A stretch of DNA of 64,000 nt from Myxococcales bacterium (GTDB lineage: Bacteria; Myxococcota_A; Polyangia; Haliangiales; Haliangiaceae): the NCBI GenBank assembly GCA_016717005.1, contig JADJUF010000039.1:248001-312000 (forward strand), read 5' to 3'. The translations under genes were made by a program, and so were the position numbers. The notes under the pieces are model-generated. The model did not search any database. It saw only the letters and a list, made by a program, of their open reading frames with translations, and was not told where the DNA came from. Positions 28,980 to 37,290 of the stretch are shown here, one piece after another. How positions within the stretch are numbered: position 1 is the stretch's first letter; every line of letters starts with the position of its first letter.

Positions 28980-30476
28980 ATGAGCTACAGCGACCGCGGC
29001 GGCGCGGTCGTGCGAGCGCGGACGCTCCAGCAGCGCTATCTGGATCTCGAACTGGAGCAGCTGCCGAGTGGCGCGTGGCAGGTCAAGTACCGCGATCCGG
29101 TGCCGACCACGTCGCCGCCATTCGACGACACGCTCTTGTGGAAGCTCCAAGCTAGCGCCGAACGGCGCGCGCGCGTGCTCCGCGCCTATGGCTTCGTCGT
29201 CGCGGTCAAACAGCAAGCCCGGGGCGGCAGCTGGTACTGCCGCGTGTCGCGCGTGATGGCCGAGGGACCGGCGCTGCCCACGACCAAGGGCCTCGACGCG
29301 GGCTTCGTCTTCGACCTCAAGGCCAGCGCCCAGCGCCGGGCCGACGCCCTCGCCGAGGTCGGCTTCAAGGTGACCGTGCAGGCCCACTCCGCCAGCGAGT
29401 ACCAGGTCGAGATCACGGCCTTGCCGCGCTACGACGGCGCGTCAGCGCCCGCGCCCGCGCCGCCGAAGCCCGCCGCGGCGCCGCCCGTGGTGTCGCCCGC
29501 GCCCGCGCCGCCGAAGCCCGCCCCTGTGACGCCCGCGGTGACGCCTGCGCCCGCCGCCACTGCCGCCGCCGCGCCGAACAAGCTGGTGATCATCAACACG
29601 GCCGATCCGACCAACGGCAAGCTCAGCGACGCCGTCGTGCAGAGCTTCCGCGACTTCGCGGCGGACGTGAAGGCGTCGACCGACGTCGACCTCGACCGCG
29701 ATTTTGGCGACACGACCCGCGCGCTGACGTTCACGACGACCAAGGTCGGCGCCGACACGGTCACCTGGCACAAGACCGGGCGGACGGTCGACCTGTGGCA
29801 GGACGCACGGTGGTTGATCATCGAGGAGCCTTCTGGGACCGACACGTACTTCCGGCTGTACCTGCGGCACAAGGACCTCACGACGGCCGCGTCACCGCCG
29901 GGCATCGTCACGTTCCCCAAGGGCACGACGTTCCACAGCGCCTGGTGGAGCACGGTCGATCCGTCGTGGCCTTTCGTCGATGTGACGGCGCTGGCGGCCA
30001 GCCACGGCTGGGCCCGGATCCCGGCCCAGGACGGCTGGACCAAGACCGGCACTGGCTACAACAAGCAGGAGTGGTGGCATTACCAGCGCGCCGACGGACT
30101 CACGATGTACCAGGCGTTGCGCCAGCTCTATTCGGAAGCTGACCTCGTGGCGGGACTGAAGTCGATCTCGAGCGTCGCCAAGCACGCCGGGCGCTTTCGG
30201 CGAGAGAGCTTCCCCGAGAGCACCGTCGAGGCCATCTTCCCCGCGGTCACCAAGGGCGCGGTCGCGCTCCACGCGCCCGTCGGCCGGGGCAAGCGCGCCG
30301 CCAACCTGACGAGCGACGTGCGGGCGGTGCAGACGGCGCTGATCGCGCACGGCAAGCTCACCGGGGCCGCGACCGGCACGATGACACCGGCCACGCAGCT
30401 GGCGATCGACGCCCTCACCAGCGATGGGGTCGTGGACGTCGGCGGCGCGACCCACCAGTCCCTCGGGGCACCGTAG
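28980..30476 (+). CDS. M15-like peptidase protein with duplicated N-terminal motifs and C-terminal peptidoglycan-binding-like domain
   Basis: About 498 aa. Residues 20-70 and 100-140 are two copies of a (W/F)xLxASAxRRAxxLxxxGFxVxV motif resembling SPOR-like folds. A Pro/Ala linker with PAPAPPKP repeats (about 150-195) follows. The central domain carries VTWHKTGRTVDLWQDARW (Zn-ligand His and Asp, about 262-272) and the late KQEWWHYQ (about 363), the D-Ala-D-Ala carboxypeptidase/VanY (M15) pattern. The C-terminal 75 residues (SDVRAVQTALIAHGKLTG, MTPATQLAIDALT) resemble a PG_binding_1 domain. There is no signal peptide, which fits a cargo of a contractile or other non-Sec system. ATG 28980 is chosen; ATG 28854 would add a low-complexity start. 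Confidence 0.72.
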   Translation: MSYSDRGGAVVRARTLQQRYLDLELEQLPSGAWQVKYRDPVPTTSPPFDDTLLWKLQASAERRARVLRAYGFVVAVKQQARGGSWYCRVSRVMAEGPALPTTKGLDAGFVFDLKASAQRRADALAEVGFKVTVQAHSASEYQVEITALPRYDGASAPAPAPPKPAAAPPVVSPAPAPPKPAPVTPAVTPAPAATAAAAPNKLVIINTADPTNGKLSDAVVQSFRDFAADVKASTDVDLDRDFGDTTRALTFTTTKVGADTVTWHKTGRTVDLWQDARWLIIEEPSGTDTYFRLYLRHKDLTTAASPPGIVTFPKGTTFHSAWWSTVDPSWPFVDVTALAASHGWARIPAQDGWTKTGTGYNKQEWWHYQRADGLTMYQALRQLYSEADLVAGLKSISSVAKHAGRFRRESFPESTVEAIFPAVTKGAVALHAPVGRGKRAANLTSDVRAVQTALIAHGKLTGAATGTMTPATQLAIDALTSDGVVDVGGATHQSLGAP

Positions 30477-30529
30477 CGATCGGACCGGCCACCGTCGGAC
30501 GGACGACGATCACCCGGTCGGCGCGCTCG

Positions 30530-30928
30530 TCACTCCTGCCCACGCTCGGGGCTGAACTGATCGATCGTGAAGTCCGCGATCTCGATCGTGCCGTACTGCG
30601 CGTAGTCATCCCCCGGTTCGGCGATGATCTTCCCCGCGGTGACGCACATCCACCAGCCCGCGTAGACCACGAGCGGCGCGGGGTGACGGGTCTTGTTGAC
30701 GACGTTGTACCGACGGACCTGGGGCGCGTCGGATGCGGTCGGCCAGAGGAACGCCGTGCGGTCAGGGTCGGCCGCCGAGGCGAGGTCGATGAGGACTCCG
30801 CACACCGGCCGGGTCGCCGTCGGCCCGGCGGCCGCCGACGTCGGCGCGCGCGGGCCGGCCGAACCCGCCGTCGAGCATCCGACGCTCGCCACCAGCCCGC
30901 CGACGAGCCCCGCCGCGACGCACCTCAT
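30530..30928 (-). CDS. Hypothetical lipoprotein
   Basis: A 132-aa protein beginning MRCVAAGLVGGLVASVGC: lipoprotein signal with a lipobox, then an Ala/Thr/Gly-rich linker. The body contains RPVCGVLIDLASAADPDRTA, RYNVVNKTRHPAPLVVYAGW, WMCVTAGKIIAEPGDDYAQY and TIEIADFTIDQFSP. One disulfide is possible. No family is recognised. It converges with the M15-like gene (53 bp between stops) and diverges from the six-gene operon. An in-frame ATG at 30952 would add eight residues. Confidence 0.6.
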   Translation of the reverse strand: MRCVAAGLVGGLVASVGCSTAGSAGPRAPTSAAAGPTATRPVCGVLIDLASAADPDRTAFLWPTASDAPQVRRYNVVNKTRHPAPLVVYAGWWMCVTAGKIIAEPGDDYAQYGTIEIADFTIDQFSPERGQE

Positions 30929-30952
30929 CCGCACATCACCCGTGTCGATCAT

Positions 30953-31344
30953 GCGCCGGAACGTAGCACTGGCCCCGTCGACACGCCCGCGGCCGGTCCG
31001 GCCGGACGACGCTCGGTCGCGCCGCGCCGCGCCCTCGGCGGCGGCGCCCGACGGCGCATCCGGCGAGCCGGCCACGGGCCCGCGCAGATCGAGACGCGAC
31101 CGCGGCGTGGTGAAGGCCGCGGCGGCGACTGGCGCTGCGGGAGTCCGGCTCCAGATCCGGAAGCAGATCACCCATCAAGGGTGATCCAGCCAGACGACGA
31201 TCGCTGGCATAGGCCCGTAATCACGTGGCGCATCAGGATGCCGACGTCACCCTGAAAATGGCATTGTTGCCTTGAGCCGACGCGCGCGCTTTTTCGGACC
31301 ATAACTGGCTATCGGCGTCGCAGGGACGCTGCTAGCGTTTCGGC
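30953..31344 (+). promoter_or_regulatory. Intergenic region ahead of the six-gene operon
   Basis: About 390 bp with no gene. The last 100 bp are clearly less GC-rich (for example CCTGAAAATGGCATTG and CTTTTTCGGACCATAACTGG at 31250-31310). The promoter of the rightward operon is probably here, but no -35/-10 or -24/-12 pair stands out. Confidence 0.25.
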
Positions 31345-32040
31345 GTGGCGATGCGGCATTCGGTCGTGGTCGGGGCGATCGGCGAGGCGTACGACGACGT
31401 CGACGATCTGCTCCACGACTGCCCTGATCTCGAGGACACGATCGCGCTGATCGAGGGCGCCAGTCAGTGGATCAAGACCGTCGGTCGCGAGCTGCAGGCG
31501 ACCGCGCCGGGCGCGCTGCAAGGTGCGTTGACTGGCTTCATGGCCGGGGGGCCTGCCGGAGCCGCGGCGGGTGCAGTGATCGGCGGCGTCGGCTCGCGCC
31601 TCGGTGCCGCCCCGGCCGCGGGCGCACCGACCACGGCGTCGGTCGGCAACGCCGCGGCCATCCAGTTGCTCGCCGCGATCCTGCGCCCCGAGGTGATCCA
31701 GGCGCTCGGCGCCATGGCGCTGGGCTCGAGCGGCGCGGCCAGCGTGCCGGTCGCGGGCACGCCTGTGCCGGTGGCCGCGTTCGCGAACATGCTCGGCACG
31801 CTCGCCAACCAGGCCGCGGCCCAGCATCACGCCACGCTCCCGCCAGCAGCGGTCGCGCCCGCCTACAGCGCCGGGGCGACGGCGCCGCGGGCCCGTGCGG
31901 AGGCGCTGGTGGCGCTCCTCGCCGACGCCGCCGACGACGACCTCGCCGACGTCGATGAGTTCGCGGACGTCGACGACTCGTGGAGCGAGGCGATGGCCCA
32001 GCGCGACCTCGAGGACATCGACCGACTGGAGGCCGAATGA
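31345..32040 (+). CDS. Unknown Ala/Gly-rich protein, first gene of a six-gene operon
   Basis: A 231-aa protein. The N-terminal part (VVVGAIGEAYDDVDDLLHDC, DLEDTIALIEGASQWIKTVG) is helical and acidic. Residues 60-100 are a Gly/Ala-rich hydrophobic segment (GALTGFMAGGPAGAAAGAVI) like the glycine-zipper regions of membrane-inserting proteins. A second weakly hydrophobic segment (AAIQLLAAILRPEVIQALGA) follows, and the C-terminus is very acidic (DADDDLADVDEFADVDD). There is no signal peptide. GTG 31345 or ATG 31351 may be used. The stop overlaps the next start (ATGA), the first of several couplings in the operon. No family is recognised. Confidence 0.72.
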   Translation: MAMRHSVVVGAIGEAYDDVDDLLHDCPDLEDTIALIEGASQWIKTVGRELQATAPGALQGALTGFMAGGPAGAAAGAVIGGVGSRLGAAPAAGAPTTASVGNAAAIQLLAAILRPEVIQALGAMALGSSGAASVPVAGTPVPVAAFANMLGTLANQAAAQHHATLPPAAVAPAYSAGATAPRARAEALVALLADAADDDLADVDEFADVDDSWSEAMAQRDLEDIDRLEAE

Positions 32041-32471
32041 GCGACGACACCGCCCAGCTCCTCGCCCTGATGCAGCGCGATCCAGACGCCGCGCGCCAGC
32101 TCGCCGAGGCCAACGTCGGCCAGCTCGCGGCGGCCAACCCGATGATGGCGATGGTCATGCAGATGATGACCGCTCAGCGCGGCCAGGCCGAGTCGCGCGA
32201 GGAGACGCGCCGGGCCAGGGTCGAGCGCGTGCGCACGCACGTGCGCGAGCTGCAGGACGCGCTCGCCGGCGCGCACAGCCTGCTGGGCGACCTCGCGGCG
32301 GCGCTCGGCGCCTGTGGTGACTGCTGGGGCGAGCTCGACGCGTGCCCGACCTGCCGCGGGCGCGGCGGCCCCGGCTGGCGCGCCCCCGACGACGGACTGT
32401 TCGACGAACTCGTGACCCCGGCGGTGAGACGTCGGGCCCGGAACCAACCGAAGGAAGGGAGCACCGAATGA
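32037..32471 (+). CDS. Unknown protein with a DnaJ-like zinc motif
   Basis: A 144-aa protein. Residues 1-55 are helical and Met-rich (MSDDTAQLLALMQRDPDAAR, NPMMAMVMQMMTAQRG), then a coiled-coil-like Arg/Glu helix (RRARVERVRTHVRELQDALA). Residues 94-112 hold ACGDCWGELDACPTCRGRGG, two CxxC pairs with the CRGRG ending typical of DnaJ zinc-finger repeats, so it probably binds one zinc ion. It overlaps both neighbours by four bases (ATGA), and GGGAG for the next gene lies within its end. It may be an adaptor or chaperone of the locus; this is inference. Confidence 0.7.
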   Translation: MSDDTAQLLALMQRDPDAARQLAEANVGQLAAANPMMAMVMQMMTAQRGQAESREETRRARVERVRTHVRELQDALAGAHSLLGDLAAALGACGDCWGELDACPTCRGRGGPGWRAPDDGLFDELVTPAVRRRARNQPKEGSTE

Positions 32472-33004
32472 GCCTGGCGGAAGACATCGACGAGGACCTG
32501 GACGAGATGGACGACGAGGACATCGACGACGCGCTGAGCGAAGACGACCTGTCCGAGCGCCGGCGGCGCCGACGCGCGCGCGTCCGCGGCCGCGGCTACG
32601 CGTCGCCGCGGCGTGACAACAGCCCCGTCAACCAGACCCAGATGCAGGCCGCCCTGGCCCGCGTCGCGGCCGACGTGCGCAAGCTCGCCGCGACGCAGAA
32701 GGATCTGGAGGACCGGCTCGCCAAGGAGCTGAAGAAGGTCAACAACACGACGTCGCAGAGCAGCCAGATGATGGCGCTCCTGCCGATGTTGATGAAGAAG
32801 TCCAAGACGGTCGCCGAGCTGGCGGCGCTGCCGGCCGCCGAACGCAACGCGACCAAGCTCATGGTCGACAGCAACGACACCATGACGATGCTCCTGCCCC
32901 TGATGATGATGGGCGGGATGGGCGGGTCCGGGAGCGGCGCGTCCGGCGGTGCGGACAACAGCATGATGATGATGGTGCTGGCGCTCGCCCTGAGCGGAAA
33001 GTGA
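32468..33004 (+). CDS. Unknown coiled-coil, methionine-rich protein
   Basis: A 178-aa protein in three parts. Part one is a strongly acidic N-terminus (DIDEDLDEMDDEDIDDALSE), then an Arg block (RRRRRRARVRGRG). Part two is a coiled coil (MQAALARVAADVRKLAATQK, LEDRLAKELKKVNN). Part three is a C-terminus rich in methionine and hydrophobic residues (MMALLPMLMKKSKTVAELAA, MTMLLPLMMMGGMGG, MMMMVLALALSG). The terminal Met-rich hydrophobic helices could insert in a membrane or pack into a shell or oligomer. The start is coupled by ATGA with GGGAG upstream. No family is recognised. Confidence 0.72.
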   Translation: MSLAEDIDEDLDEMDDEDIDDALSEDDLSERRRRRRARVRGRGYASPRRDNSPVNQTQMQAALARVAADVRKLAATQKDLEDRLAKELKKVNNTTSQSSQMMALLPMLMKKSKTVAELAALPAAERNATKLMVDSNDTMTMLLPLMMMGGMGGSGSGASGGADNSMMMMVLALALSGK

Positions 33005-33011
33005 GGACCCG

Positions 33012-33251
33012 ATGAACATGAACGTCATGTCGTTCCTGGTCGGCAAGGCCGTGACCCGTGACCTCGGCGAGGAGCGCTCGACGCAGCTCGGCCTCGTCGC
33101 GGGCATGATGCCGGGGTACCAGGGCGTGCTGCTCGCGGCGATCATGGCGCGGCAGGAGAAGCCGGCGACGCCGGCGCCCGCGCCGACCGATCCCAAGGGC
33201 ACCGAGTCGGCCTTCGACGACCTGCTGGGCAACCGACCAACCGCCAAGTAG
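33012..33251 (+). CDS. Unknown small protein (79 aa)
   Basis: MNMNVMSFLVGKAVTRDLGE, then STQLGLVAGMMPGYQGVLLA and a Pro/Ala tail ending FDDLLGNRPTAK. A GAGGA site precedes the ATG, which is seven bases after the previous stop. It shares the Met/Gly-rich hydrophobic style of the preceding gene, so the two products may assemble together. There is no signal peptide and no family match from memory. Confidence 0.7.
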   Translation: MNMNVMSFLVGKAVTRDLGEERSTQLGLVAGMMPGYQGVLLAAIMARQEKPATPAPAPTDPKGTESAFDDLLGNRPTAK

Positions 33252-33278
33252 GCCGCCGCAGCCACCGCAGAGGCGACG

Positions 33279-35141
33279 ATGGATCCCGCCCTGTGGGAGA
33301 CGATCGAGGGCGGCGCCGCGACCGAGGTCGTCGCGGTGCTGGTGCGGCTCCGCGCCGACGCGGCGCCACCGCGCGGGCTCGAGATCGTCGCGCGCTTCGG
33401 CGACGTCGCGACCGCACGGATCGCGCGCTCGGCGATCATCGCGGTCCACGACGATCCGGTGGTCGTCAGCCTCAAGGCCGCCTGCGAGCTCCGCCCCGAG
33501 CCGGCGGTCGCAGGCGCGGGGGCCGCCGCGCGACGACGCCTCGGACGCGCGGCGCGGCGCGGCCTGGCGGCCGGGCCGTCGGGTCGGGGCGTGGTCGTCG
33601 GGGTCATCGACTGGGGCGTGGACTTCACGCACCCCAACTTCGTGCGCGATGACGGGCGCACGCGCTTGCTCGCGCTGTGGGACCAACGGCGGCGGCGCGC
33701 GGGCGGCCTGCCCCCGTACGGCTACGGCCGCGCTTGGTCCCGGCGACAGCTCGACGCCGCGCTCGGCGCCCGGGATCCGTTCGCGACGCTCGGCTACGAC
33801 CCCGCGGACGCTGACGTCGATGGCAACGGCACGCACGGCACGCACGTGCTCGACATCGCCGCGGGGGCCCCGCGGATCGGCCCGGGCGGCGTCGCCCCTG
33901 GCGCCGAGCTGGTGTTCGTGCACCTCGCGTCCGAGCCGACCGGCCCGCGCAGCATCGGCAACTCGGTCAGCCTCCTCGAGGGCCTCGACTTCATCGCGCG
34001 CGTCGCCGGCGACCGGCCGTGCGTCGTCAACTTCAGCCTTGGCAGCCACGCCGGCCCCCACGACGGCTCGACGCTGGTCGAGCAAGCGCTCGACGCGTTC
34101 GTGACCGCGCGCCCGGGCCGCGCGATCGTCCAGAGCGCCGGAAACTACCGCCGGGCCCCGGTCCATGCGACGGGCGCGCTGGCCCGCGGCGACCGCGCGG
34201 TCCTCGAGTGGGTGGTCAGCGCCGGCGACGAGACCACCAACGAGCTCGACCTGTGGTACCCGGGGCGCGACCGGCTCGAGGTGCGCCTCCGCGCGGACGA
34301 CGGGCGCGTGGTCGCGCGGGCCACGCCCGACAGCCACGGCCCGGTCGTCGACGACGGCGACGTCATCGGGCGCTTCGCGCACCGGACGCTCGACCCCAAC
34401 AACGGCGACAATCACGTCGCCCTCGTGCTCGAACCTCGTGGGAGCGCGGCGCGCTGGCGCGTCGAGGTCGAGCCGCTGCGCGTCGCGGCGACCGGCGACC
34501 GCTGGCACGCGTGGATCGAGCGTGACGAGGCCGGCCGCGGTTCACAGTCGCGCCTGCGCGCCCCCGACGCGAGCCCGGCGTCCACGACCGGCACGATCGC
34601 CAACGGCCACTTCACGATCGTCGTCGGTGCCGTCGACGCGACCACCGGGCGGGTCGCGCCGTTCTCGAGCGCCGGCCCGACCCGCGACGGCCGGATCAAG
34701 CCCGACCTGCTCGCGCCCGGCGTGGGCATCGTGGCCGCCCGATCGACCCCCGCCGACGACGCGGTCGCGGCCCCGCTGCTCACGCGGAAGTCCGGCACCA
34801 GCATGGCCGCGCCCTACGGCACGGGCGCCGTCGCCGTGATCTACGAGGCCGCCGGTCGCCCGCTGACGATCGCGGCGGTGCGCGACCTCCTCGGCATCCG
34901 CGCCGGACGGGCGGCGGCGGCGATCGATCTCGCCGCCGCGGTGCGCGCCGCGCGCGCCGCCCCCGACGGGCCGGCCGGCGTGGCACCGGCCGCGCTGTTC
35001 GACGCCTTCACCGCCCCAGCGCGCGCCGCCGCCCGCTTCGCCTTGCCCGACGTGGCGCTGGTCGCGGCCGCCGGCGCGGCCCCGACGCTCGACCTCCGCC
35101 CTGGCGACTGGCTCATCGAGCGCGCCCTCGGCGAGGGGTGA
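33279..35141 (+). CDS. Subtilisin-like serine protease (S8)
   Basis: A 620-aa subtilase without a signal peptide. Residues 1-75 resemble an I9-type propeptide (VVAVLVRLRADAAPPRGLEI, ARFGDVATARIARSAIIAVH). The triad is complete: Asp in VVVGVIDWGVDFTHPNF (about 111), His in GNGTHGTHVLDIA (about 188), the oxyanion Asn in IVQSAGNYRR (about 288) and Ser in RKSGTSMAAPYGTG (about 506). The His-Ser spacing of some 320 residues is long because a beta-rich insertion lies at about 300-440. It is in the six-gene operon (27 bp after the previous stop, GAGG upstream; GTGA overlap with the next gene), so it probably matures or cleaves products of the locus. Confidence 0.92.
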   Translation: MDPALWETIEGGAATEVVAVLVRLRADAAPPRGLEIVARFGDVATARIARSAIIAVHDDPVVVSLKAACELRPEPAVAGAGAAARRRLGRAARRGLAAGPSGRGVVVGVIDWGVDFTHPNFVRDDGRTRLLALWDQRRRRAGGLPPYGYGRAWSRRQLDAALGARDPFATLGYDPADADVDGNGTHGTHVLDIAAGAPRIGPGGVAPGAELVFVHLASEPTGPRSIGNSVSLLEGLDFIARVAGDRPCVVNFSLGSHAGPHDGSTLVEQALDAFVTARPGRAIVQSAGNYRRAPVHATGALARGDRAVLEWVVSAGDETTNELDLWYPGRDRLEVRLRADDGRVVARATPDSHGPVVDDGDVIGRFAHRTLDPNNGDNHVALVLEPRGSAARWRVEVEPLRVAATGDRWHAWIERDEAGRGSQSRLRAPDASPASTTGTIANGHFTIVVGAVDATTGRVAPFSSAGPTRDGRIKPDLLAPGVGIVAARSTPADDAVAAPLLTRKSGTSMAAPYGTGAVAVIYEAAGRPLTIAAVRDLLGIRAGRAAAAIDLAAAVRAARAAPDGPAGVAPAALFDAFTAPARAAARFALPDVALVAAAGAAPTLDLRPGDWLIERALGEG

Positions 35142-36316
35142 CGGTGCCGCGCTCACCGTCCTCGCTGCAGACGACCTGGCCGACGCCACGGCGCCCCGCC
35201 ACGCGCGCGTGGTCGTCCGCGCAGCCGCGGTCGCAGACCGCCTGGCGCTTCGCGTCGCCGGCGCGCCCCCCGGGCCTCGCCGGTCGGCGACGGCGATCGG
35301 CCCCGGGCGCAGCGATACGCCGGCCCGGGCGCGCCAGCGGCTCCGCCCCCGGCGCAGCGCCACGCCGGCCCAAGCGCGGCGGCAGCGCCGCGCCGGCGGA
35401 GGCGATCGGCGGGTTCCTCGACACGCCCGTGGTCGGCACGATCGACGTCGGCCGCCGCGGGATGTTCCTGCGCCTGGGCGCCGACGCCAGGTACGTCACC
35501 GGCGCCGACCGGACCCAGCAGGCGCTGGCCGCGTGGGTCCGGACGCTGGTCGGAGACGCCTACACCCCGCTCCTGGCGGAGGAGCTGACCGCCAAGCTCG
35601 GGCTCAAGATCGCCGGGCTCGCCGGGCTCGCCGAGGACGGCGAGGCGATGGCCGGTGACCGTGGCGGCTTCGGCACGACCACGGCGATGGTCGGCCTCGA
35701 GGTGGTGCGGTACCTGCGCGACGACCGGCGCCTGCCGCTCCGCCTCGACGACGGACGCCTGCGCCGCCTCGAGCACGCGGTCGCCGTGGAGCGCGCGTGG
35801 ATCACGGTCTACGACCAGACCAAGGGCGCCGCGGCCGGCGGCGTCGTGCGCACCGACGTCGCGGCGTTCCCGTCGACGCACCGCCACTGGTGGGTGTCGC
35901 GGTCGCTGTTCATCGACATCGCCTGGAGCCTCGGCGCCAAGGTCGAGGCGCTGCGGGTCGCGATGCTGGCCTTCGATGCGCACCCGAGCGGCGCCGGCAC
36001 GCCGAGCTTCGACGCGCAGGACCAGGCCATGGGCGCCCTCTGGGACGAGTTCAACCGCGGTGCCGATCCGCTCAACGCCACCTGGCGCGACGCCACCCTG
36101 CGCGCCCACCCCGGCATGCACTACTTGTTTCCGGAGATCGTCGACGCGACGGCCGCGGCGCCAGCCGGGGACGCGCAGCCCAAGCCGCCCAGCGGCCACG
36201 CCGCGCGGGTTCGGTTCATCGAGGTCTGTCTCGGGCGCTACGCCGCCCTGGCGGCGCGGGCGGTCGACGACCAGGCGCGCGCCGCGAGCCTCGTCGACAT
36301 GCCCGCGGGGACTTAG
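35138..36316 (+). CDS. Unknown protein coupled to the subtilase
   Basis: 392 codons from a GTG that overlaps the subtilase stop (GTGA). The first 87 residues are Arg/Pro/Ser/Ala-rich and include an internal duplication (APGAAIRRPGRASG / APGAAPRRPKRGG). A neighbouring frame there reads more protein-like (TVLAADDLADATAPRHARVV), so a frameshift between the subtilase C-terminus and this gene is possible. From residue 88 on the sequence is well-behaved: AIGGFLDTPVVGTIDVGRRG, ARYVTGADRTQQALAAWVRT, TKLGLK-like helices, TYPSTHRHW-type aromatic motif (FPSTHRHWWVSRSLFIDIAW) and a final helical part. No family is recognised and no signal peptide is seen. Confidence 0.62.
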   Translation: MTVPRSPSSLQTTWPTPRRPATRAWSSAQPRSQTAWRFASPARPPGLAGRRRRSAPGAAIRRPGRASGSAPGAAPRRPKRGGSAAPAEAIGGFLDTPVVGTIDVGRRGMFLRLGADARYVTGADRTQQALAAWVRTLVGDAYTPLLAEELTAKLGLKIAGLAGLAEDGEAMAGDRGGFGTTTAMVGLEVVRYLRDDRRLPLRLDDGRLRRLEHAVAVERAWITVYDQTKGAAAGGVVRTDVAAFPSTHRHWWVSRSLFIDIAWSLGAKVEALRVAMLAFDAHPSGAGTPSFDAQDQAMGALWDEFNRGADPLNATWRDATLRAHPGMHYLFPEIVDATAAAPAGDAQPKPPSGHAARVRFIEVCLGRYAALAARAVDDQARAASLVDMPAGT

Positions 36317-36556
36317 GGCGCTGCCGTCGACTGGGAGCACGCCGAGCGCCGCCGGCGACGACGCGCTGAGTTCACGATCGCCCGGGCCAACGCCGTTGTT
36401 CCCGAGCCCGCGGCGGGTCGCGCTGCCGGGCCCGTTGTAACCTGCCGGGCGCCGAGGTCGCCGCCATCATGGGCGTCCGCGCCGATCACTGGTTCAGCCC
36501 GCGGGACACCGGTACTGGCGGGAACCGCCCGGGTCGAGCCGACCGACCTCGTCGCC

Positions 36557-37290
36557 GTGTCCGCGTCGGGCTGGACCTCGTTCAAGCGGCGGCTCGATCG
36601 CGAGGTCGGCTACACCTGGACCGACTGCCAGCGCCTGCGCAGGGAGTTCGCGAGCGTCTACGGGCCGACGGGGATCGGGGCCATCACCGTCGCCGCCTGC
36701 CGGGCATCTGCGGATGGCCGGGCACCGCCATCACGACGCCCTGCGCGCGATCTTTCGAGAAGCTGTACGAGAAGAGCCTGGTCCTGCCCGGTCCCGGCCT
36801 GTACGTGCTGCGGTGCTCGGCGGGCGATCCCGACCGCAGCGGCGCGCTGGTGCGGGTGCCGAGCGCTGCCTACCAGCTCCTCTACGTGGTCGAACCCGCC
36901 GAGCTCTCGCGCCGCCAGGCCGAGGCGGCGCTCGAGCGACTGCGGACGCAGGCGCTCGACGTCGTCGACCTCGAGGCCCTGGTGGCCGCTGACGCGCTCG
37001 CGGGCGACGAACTGGCGCAGGCGCGCGACACGATCGAGGCGATCCCGGCCGCGGTCGACGGCCGCGCGCCGGCGCCTACGGCCTGCAGCGCAAGAACTCG
37101 AGCGCGCGCTCGCCGACGACGGCGTCCTGCGGCAGGCCAGCGCCGACCCCGAGACCGCGCGCATCGAGGCTCCGCAAGCGGCTCGACGAGATCGCGCATC
37201 CTGCGCCAGCGCGGCGACAACCTGGCCCGCGCCACGGGCACCCCGTACCGCGTCTTCGCGGTCCTGGTCACGGACCCGGCCCGGTGCTGA
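36557..37290 (+). pseudogene. Multiply frameshifted unknown gene
   Basis: Protein-like segments run through all three frames: VSASGWTSFKRRLDREVGYT (36557 on), then MAGHRHHDALRAIFREAV (36714 on), then SLVLPGPGLYVLRCSAGDPD to VEPAELSRRQAEAALERL (to about 37070), then QELERALADDGVLRQASADP (to about 37165), a short LRKRLDEIAH, and finally ILRQRGDNLARATGTPYRVF to the stop at 37290. At least four frame changes are needed, so the copy cannot make the full protein unless there are sequence errors. The pieces have no recognised family; position suggests a component of the neighbouring operon or toxin. 36317-36556 shows no gene. Confidence 0.55.

Noticed and set aside
25992..30476. A single open frame of about 1494 codons through 25992-30476 on the plus strand
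   Set aside because: It runs antisense in frame to nothing, but its first 950 codons are Arg/Gly/Pro noise in the +1 frame of the clear metallopeptidase lipoprotein gene; only the part from about 28.9 kb has protein-like sequence.
30477..30529. Rho-independent terminator between convergent genes
   Set aside because: Only a short GACCGG/CCGGTC pair with a 25-base loop and no T-run; not convincing.
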